Source: Lepeophtheirus salmonis
Taxonomy: Eukaryota > Arthropoda > Copepoda > Siphonostomatoida > Caligidae
DNA length: 64,000 nucleotides
NCBI RefSeq assembly: GCF_016086655.4
Contig: NC_052132.2
Span: 22,384,805 to 22,448,804, forward strand
Direction: 5' to 3'
Shown: positions 57,795-64,000 of the stretch, piece after piece
Position numbering within the stretch: the first letter of the stretch is position 1
Layout: the number at the start of each line of letters is the position of its first letter
Made by a program: the position numbers and the translations under genes
Notes under the pieces: generated by a model
Told to the model about the DNA's origin: nothing
What the model saw: the letters and a program-made list of their open reading frames with translations, nothing else
The model's database searches: none

Positions 57795-59440
57795 GTCATT
57801 CAATACCTGCCCCCAGTTGAGAATAATCTCTCGAAACTCACGCTTGTACTTTGCACACTAAAATATTTATAGGCCAATTTTATCTGTAAAGGATATTTCA
57901 TTTTGTTCATATGCCACCACAAAAGAGGATCTGTTGACTTTTCCAATGGGTTTTCAATACAAAAGAGGTTCAGTTCATTTTCGGCATTTGCCAGCCTTCT
58001 ATCTGAATAGGACGCTTGAATGCGAGTTTCTTCAAAGGAGTTATTCCAAATGCTGTCAAAAATTTTTACACTTTCGGTGTTATAAATCACTTCAATGTGT
58101 ATTTGCTTCGAATTCCATTAAGGGAATTGGCTGCAGGGATATCAGTTCCTGTTTTAACTGATATACGGACGTTTCAGCTTTATTTACATCCCTAAAGGCT
58201 TTTTTTTTTAAATCTTGGATCTAATATCGACGTTTTGGATAATGCACTAACATTTTCAATTTTGTTAAAGCAAAAATGTAGGTCATTTTTTAGAGCTCTA
58301 GTTAAAATCAATCCGATACTATTCTCAGAGAATGAATTGTTTTCCAAGATATTGTCGTATGTCTTCAACATTTGCTTTGTCATTGGAATAATTTTAGATG
58401 AGGTAACACTTTTTTCTTCGCACAGTTCTAAAGTCACGTAGTAAGCAAATGAAAGGGATCTTACGTAGTCATCTAAGTCCAACCACTCTTTGGAAGAAAC
58501 AGGAACTAAATTTATATTGTCTCTTAAATTACTAAAGAACGAAATGATAGCGGCTTTTTGTTCATAAATTCTTTCCATCATTAGTCAAAGTGAATTCCAG
58601 CGAGTTGGTACATCTTGTTTTAAAACTTTCAATGGTAGATGTTGGCCAACATTAATTTGAGCTCCCTGTAAGTCAAGTTTTGTTGATATTGACTTTTTAG
58701 TTATTCTAACAATGTTCGATAACTTAGCCCTTGTGAATGTGAATAACATCCAATATGCTGTAAATTAAATTCTGATGAATTAATTGCATTTTTCATATTT
58801 GCGGCATTATCCGTGGCGACACTAAGAACTTTTTCTCGTATACCAAGCTCAAAAATAGTAGTTTCAATAAAAATTTTGAATTTGACAGAAGTGTGACACT
58901 CCATAAAAGAAGAACAGCTGATACAATTTTGTTAGGGATTGGAATACTTTCTTGACGATTAGCTAGTATATAATGTGCAGTCAAACTTATATAGGTATGA
59001 TTATTGACCTTGCTTGTCCATAGGTCGGATGTTAGACGAACAGATTCGGCCATTAAAATTTCTGATTTAACCGCAGCACCATCCTCTTCATATAGCTTAG
59101 GTATAAGTTGGTTCATAGTTTTCTTTCTTGAAGGAATTTCATACAATGGATCCAAGGAATAAACAAAATCCCGAAAACCTTCACAATCGACCATATAAGC
59201 TGGTCTCAAGTCTTAAGCAAACATTGTCCCTAATTTTATATCAAGTTCTTTTTTCCTCTTTTTTGAATGCTTGACATTAGACCGTTGAAGAAATGTCATC
59301 AATGAAGGCTGATTTGATTGGCTCTTGGTAAATTTAGAAAAATTATCCAAATGAAAAGACTCAATATGTTTCATCAAGGTTGAAGTTGAACCTCCGTTAT
59401 TTTTTTAAGATTTCGAATAATATAGACAAATTTTGTTATT
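57795..59440 (-). pseudogene. hAT transposase fossil, near full length
   Basis: On minus from 59440: a partial BED-type zinc finger (ICLYYSKS..., GGSTSTLMKHIESFH). Then, after a stop, RPAYMVDCEGFRDFVYSLDP, KTMNQLIPKLYEE, and SVRLTSDLWTSKVNNHTYIS (first catalytic Asp). Next VLSVATDNAANMKNAI (second Asp) and HIGCYSHSQGL (Cys-His pair). Then LKQDVPTRWNSL and WLDLDDYVRSLSFAYYVTLE with SILDPRFKK, and the C-terminal dimerisation block DPLLWWHMNKMKYPLQIK, YFSVQSTSVSFERLFSTGG ending near 57795. The order and motifs are those of ZBED-type hAT transposases. Frameshifts separate at least four segments, with stops between. Missing TIRs and shifts make it inactive. Confidence 0.88.
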
Positions 59441-59460
59441 ACCAGAGGGTGTTTTTCATT

Positions 59461-59560
59461 ATGGTAAACAAGTGTGTTTATGTTGGGTGTCGAACTGGAG
59501 CCGATAGGAAACTTCCTTCAGGTGTCTGACTACATCGATTTCCCAAATTTTAAATTGATA
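59461..59560 (+). pseudogene. THAP-domain fragment E (zinc ligands retained)
   Basis: ATG at 59461: MVNKCVYVGCRTGADRKLPS-GV-stop-LHRFPKF. The C-x4-C pair and LHRFPK are the first half of a THAP zinc finger. The similarity stops at LHRFPK. It is nearly identical in protein sequence to fragment F on the opposite strand at 61084. It starts 21 bp beyond the 5' edge of the hAT fossil. Confidence 0.75.
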
Positions 59561-60814
59561 AAATAAAATAATTTTAAGTAATATGTAATATAATTCTAAT
59601 GAAGGAATAACCCATCTCGGGAAGTTACCTTTGAGTGAGTAGAGTATTTACACACATTTTTAAAAATTATGTACCATATCGAAAAAAGGATAAATTGTTT
59701 TTGTTGGAGTTTATTGGATTCCATATTGAAGTCGAAAGAAATCCATTACACATTTAATCAACGATCATTTTTCTGTTAATTGGATGATTGTCAAATGACA
59801 TGCTTATGACATAGAAGCTTAAATCATCCAACATTTTTAAAGTTTTAATAATGATGTCATATTGATAAGATGCTGACAACTTATCAATTTCGATGAAGTA
59901 ACTACATCCTTGTATCGAGATGTTAATGAAGAAATCATCAATGTTAAACCTGTTTTATATACATTCCCATCAACTTTCCCATAGCATTTTCCACTTGCAA
60001 ACTCTAATCTTTGATTTGTATAAACTATAATTTAAAAAAATATATATTAATCTTCATAAATTTATAAAATTACTTACCTTCATCTGTCATCAAATGAATA
60101 TATCTTTGGAAGCTGGATAATTATTTTATTCTTTGTTTTAAATATATTTTAGTAGAATAATTTATCCACATTCTACAGTTAAAAAGCTAGTTATTCTCGT
60201 CAGATAATTACTATGATGTAGCGATAAGAATTTTTTGACACCATTATACAAGCTTGGTGGTGTTCTAAACCATATGGCAGCCAATGATTAAAGCTTATTT
60301 GAGTATTTCTCTTTATTTTGAAATAAAAGAAAGAATTTTTCTGATATAAAATTCATTTTAACTATAAGGTCATCAGACATTTCTTCTTCTAATTCATACA
60401 TCAATATGTATATTATATTAATGGCTTTAGATTGAGATGACACACCCAAATTGTAAGCGCCAAGGAAAATATTATTTTTAGAACTTTAGGAAAACAGTTA
60501 ATTTTTTCTTTAGGGCGTAAAAATGAAACAATATCTTCTGATAATTTATCTCCGTGACAAAATAAATTAAGTTAAATTCTGAAATTTTTTATATCCTATG
60601 ATATTTCTGGTACACCTTCATCTTTGAGACCAAATAACATTATAAATTATGTTTTGTTAATGAAACTGATATCTTTCGGAAGTTGCTTATTAATTGTCTT
60701 AAAAATAAGATCATCAAATGTGTTGTCTATTGTTGCTTTTAAAGTTAATTTCTTAACTACACGAATTATTTTTTCAAATGCCATATAATTTTTAGTATTT
60801 CTCTTCTTTAATGG
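59561..60814. other. Interval between opposed THAP fragments
   Basis: No transposase motif could be recognised with confidence on either strand. On minus, downstream of fragment F, AFEKIIRVVKKLTLKATIDN and DLIFKTINKQLPKDISFINK (60690-60790) are protein-like and may continue that gene. Confidence 0.35.
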
Positions 60815-61084
60815 TTTATTTTTGAAAGAAATGGAAGGGTAGACCTCAGACTTAAGTCTTTGTGTTTTCTGTGCTTTAGGAGTATAAAAATAATATCTTT
60901 CGCTAAAATGTAATGAGCAAACTACATAATTAGACGTAGGTATCTATGAGGATTCGTGATGGGTCATGTTGATCCATTTATGCTTACGAATTAAGGATTT
61001 GGGAAATCGATGTAGTCCGACGCCAGAAGGTATTGTCTTATCTGCTCCAGTTCGAGACCCAACATACACAAACTTGTTTACCAT
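60815..61084 (-). pseudogene. THAP-domain fragment F (zinc ligands lost)
   Basis: ATG at 61084: MVNKFVYVGSRTGADKTIPS-GVGLHRFPKSLIRKHKWINMT, a stop, then SNYVVCSLHFSERYYF and QRLKSEVYPSIS, giving the whole THAP layout. Both N-terminal cysteines of the C2CH site are changed (Cys to Phe and Cys to Ser) while CSLHF is kept. It could not fold as a zinc finger. Confidence 0.8.
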
Positions 61085-61727
61085 AATGAATTAATTATTT
61101 CATCATTACAAGATTAATATCTATTAAATAAATATAATATCATTTGAATGAAACTGATACCACATAATCTTGTACAAACATGAACTCAAGTTGATACTTT
61201 ATTTTTGAAGGGCAAATTTATAGATTTAAATCATTAGTTCAATTATTTTTTGACGATTTTCTTTAGAAACCCTTTTAAAAAATATTTACTTTAATTTTGA
61301 GCTGTGAACGTGAAGTGAGTCCATCATTTTCGACTCTAAAACAATTTTTGGGGATTTAAAATGCTAATCCAAAATGGAAGTGTTAAATAAAACACCACGT
61401 GATGTTGTACAACGACAAGCTATTACCGTTTTATATTTGGGGAAAGATCATTTGTGTTAACCAACAGGAATTTGTCATAAAAATTGATGTTTATCACCAC
61501 AACAGGTTGCGTGATTGGAGCTTGTGCTCCTTCAGATAGTATAAGAATATAGCTATCACCTAACTGGATGCACAACCTATAGAATATAAGGAGAAAAAGT
61601 GTGAGTTGCCCTTCTGCTATTGGCAGCCATCTTGAGTACCTATTTGTACGAAACACTCTTTAGTGACTTTACTTATTCATTAATAAGTTAATAAGAAATT
61701 ATTGGTGCATACAAGTCGAGGATTACC
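61085..61727. other. Noncoding interval between THAP fossils F and C
   Basis: A 77-codon minus ORF at 61423-61656 has no recognised motif. This intergenic space separates two divergently oriented THAP genes. No shared TIR was found. Confidence 0.4.
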
Positions 61728-63307
61728 ATGTCTTGTGTCGCATTTGGTTGCAAAAACAAGTATGCTGCTGGCATTCAATTTCATCTCATCGTTTTCCGAC
61801 CCAGGATCCAGAGAAGTGCAAAAAATGGGTAAGGAATCTCAAGTGAGATAACTTTACTCACAAAAAGTTTTCGAGAATTTGTTCGGAACATTTTACTCCG
61901 AAATCCTTAAATCGGACTCTGGACGTTGTAAGGCTGTATGAAATGTTGTGCCTACTCTATTCAAAGCATTCCCGCCTCGTTTTTAAGAAGAAGTTGCAAG
62001 AACTCTTCGAAAACGCAAGTCTCCTACAAGGAGGTCCTCCTCACCTCCTAAAAAGGTCAAACCATCGCCTGGACTCGAGATAGATCTTTCCCCCTTTGAG
62101 GCTACGGAAAATGTGCAATTGGATCATCCCTATTCTCACCCATCAGCTCAAGTCATTAATGAGAAGCTCCAATGGCAAACGAATATGATTTTTGAGCTTG
62201 CAGACCGTTCTAAAAAATACAGATGTCAACGGAATACAATCTCCAAGAAGTTAGGAAACTTTCGACTTCATTCGAAGGTTTGATCGATTATTTGATTTCA
62301 CCAACAGCAGAAATCCTTTGGCCAAAGGATTCAAATCTCTTCTTAGTATTGGGAATGAAGTCTTTTGGAAACCATTTATTGAAGAAATGCTATCGTATAT
62401 TAACAAATTGAAGGATGAATCTGGCAATCCTTTTGTCAAAACGAAAAAAAAGAACAGCTTTTGTTGGATTCATGGCATATTCAATTCCCTTGTAAAATCG
62501 AAAATGATAAAGTATCTTTTAACATACAAACTATCTCAGGTAGATATCTATCAGGAGCCAACCGGTTACCCGGGTTGGTTAGGCCTTGTGATCGGCGCTG
62601 TTTTATTGATTCGGTTCGTTCCGGTATTTAAATTAAATACATTATAGTTTTCATAATACCTGCTACGGTCGGCTCATCCTATTTATACATATTAATTTCA
62701 CTTTAAATCCTATTTAATCCTAATTATTTTTCAGGATCATATCGAATTATTCTTCTGTGTCATACGATCCGCATTTAGGCAATAATAACCCAACTTGTCC
62801 AATGTTTTCCTCCATTTATAAGTGGCTATTAGTCACACATCATGTTTCCGACGGTGGAGGCAATTGCATAAGACTCGATGATACTGTTGCACTCTTCACT
62901 ACATCAAAGAACAAGAGGACAGAATCAGATCTGATATCATACCTGGATGATGAAGATTTATCCCTGATTAAGAAATATGGCCTGGAAGATAAAAATATTC
63001 ACTTTTCCAAGACCACGACTATTGTTATTTGCCTCCTTTTGTGAAATGCCTTACACAACTCAAAGAGTGTGTGTTTGCTTACATCAGTGGATATGTAGTA
63101 AGGTCAGTTTCTAAGTACTTAGTATGCCCTGAGTGCTTAGAAGCTCTTTACTGTCATAATCCATGTAACTACAGCAATTCTTTAATAGTGAGGAAATGCA
63201 ATGGAGGTCTCCTTTATCCATCAAAAAATGTATTGGAAATATGTATAGAAACTGAAAAATGTATCTTTAAGACTCAAAAGGAGTTATCGAGACCAAAGCT
63301 ATTGTGA
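61728..63307 (+). pseudogene. THAP/P-element-like transposase fossil C, with intron
   Basis: ATG at 61728: MSCVAFGCKNKYAAGIQFH opens a THAP finger. After a shift, RFPTQDPEKCKKWVRNLK-stop-DNFTHKKFSRICSEHFTPKS completes it (C-x4-C, then W, then CSEHF). Catalytic Asp blocks are missing. FDRLFDFTNSRNPLAKGFKS (about 62280-62335) starts the C-terminal region. It continues LSIGNEVFWKPFIEEMLSYI, KMIKYLLTYKLSQ, an intron (62540-62734), DHIELFFCVIRS, NNNPTCPMFSSIYKWLL, CVFAYISGYVVRSVSKYLVC and PECLEALYCHNP. This is the order in THAP9/P transposases. Several shifts and stops occur and the centre is deleted. Confidence 0.82.
62540..62734 (+). other. Intron in THAP/P-like fossil C (195 bp)
   Basis: CTATCTCAG|GTAGAT donor and TTATTTTTCAG|GATCAT acceptor. 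Removal joins LTYKLSQ to DHIELFFCVIRS, which is continuous in related transposases, so the splice is well supported even though the gene is dead. Confidence 0.75.
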
Positions 63308-64000
63308 TACAAAACACTATTACCAGCCGTGTCCTACAAATATGCAATTATGAATCCTAGATATTTAAGGAACTTGAATCTCATAGTCTTGACAGATCAC
63401 CATTAAATACCCATATCCTTAAATTACAAAAACGTATTATCCTGACATATTTTTAAATTAGGCTTTACATGAAGCCAGCCTCATTTCTGAGCATTTAAAA
63501 AAAGAATTTATACGAAAGTATTTTTCGAAACAGATTATTTTTAAGAATCAATGATTCAAAGGTCTTGAATATCATGTGTATATTATATTTGTATTTTCTA
63601 AAAATAAATAGTATCAAAGATTGTTGTAATAAAATCATTCTAGTTTATTGTTGGTTCTGATGCAACATGGCTTCTCAAAGAACACTGACTTTATTGTATA
63701 ACATCTGTTGTCAATGAGAAGGATATGATCACGGAGCAAGATGTAAGTGAGTGTAGACCCTGAACGTTGCAAGTGTAAGAGTGCTTTAACTAAAAGAAGG
63801 ATTCCGATTAACAGACGACAAAGTACATAAATGAATTTGGATTAAAAGGACAAGGAGAAGAACTTGAATCTTATCCTTATCTTAAGTCTTGTACAGCTTC
63901 GAGAATTTCGTTGGGCCTCCTATGATCGAAGTGAGAGAGAAGTCTCCTATATATCTTAATATACAAATTATAAGTACCTAAGATGGCTGCTGACGGTTGA
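63308..64000. other. AT-rich interval at the right edge
   Basis: No coding or repeat feature supported. Confidence 0.45.

Overview
The window looks like intergenic DNA from an arthropod nuclear genome. It is AT-rich, spliceosomal introns are short (57-59 bp), no operons are visible, and decayed transposons are dense. The mix of degraded mariner/Tc1, hAT, piggyBac and THAP/P-like transposases, together with a single-domain peritrophin-type cuticle gene, fits a crustacean. A parasitic copepod such as a sea louse is my best guess. That is inference from repeat style and memory, not a database match.

Only one complete host gene is convincing: a two-exon gene at 30707-31476 (+) for a secreted protein with one chitin-binding type 2 domain, with its own TATA box and poly(A) signal. 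A second host-like piece is an isolated terminal exon at 22259-22436 (-) with a clean splice acceptor and no recognisable family. Unrecognised coding-like stretches lie near 55.1 kb (-), 22.6 kb (+), 38.5 kb (+) and 19.7 kb (+).

Layout. 0-30 kb: dispersed repeats, a deleted mariner (6.4 kb), a 5-kb-spaced inverted repeat pair (7.1/12.3 kb), a hAT-type non-autonomous element with target duplication (13.6-14.8 kb), several mariner fragments (15.7, 24.2, 25.4-26.4, 27.6 kb), two remnants of multicopy protein families (10.5 and 21.1 kb) and MITEs. 30-36 kb: the cuticle gene, a LINE fossil and a GGCCCACAG-unit repeat array. 36-46 kb: a THAP/P-like fossil, a 1.3-kb ORF-less TIR element, a nearly full-length Tc1-like element (40.3-41.7 kb), a piggyBac fossil, hAT MITEs and a deletion-fused mariner. 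46-49 kb: a fold-back element carrying a large decayed gene of a family repeated in aquatic animals. 50-63.3 kb: a cluster of THAP/P-like transposase fossils in both orientations around a hAT transposase fossil.

No two genes appear to work together. The window records repeated transposon arrival, inverted duplication and decay. The most unusual features are the THAP/P-like cluster, the fold-back element whose long arms include coding sequence, two complementary half-copies of one hAT MITE 30 kb apart, and several near-perfect hairpins with 16-26 bp arms. No CRISPR, rRNA or convincing tRNA was seen.
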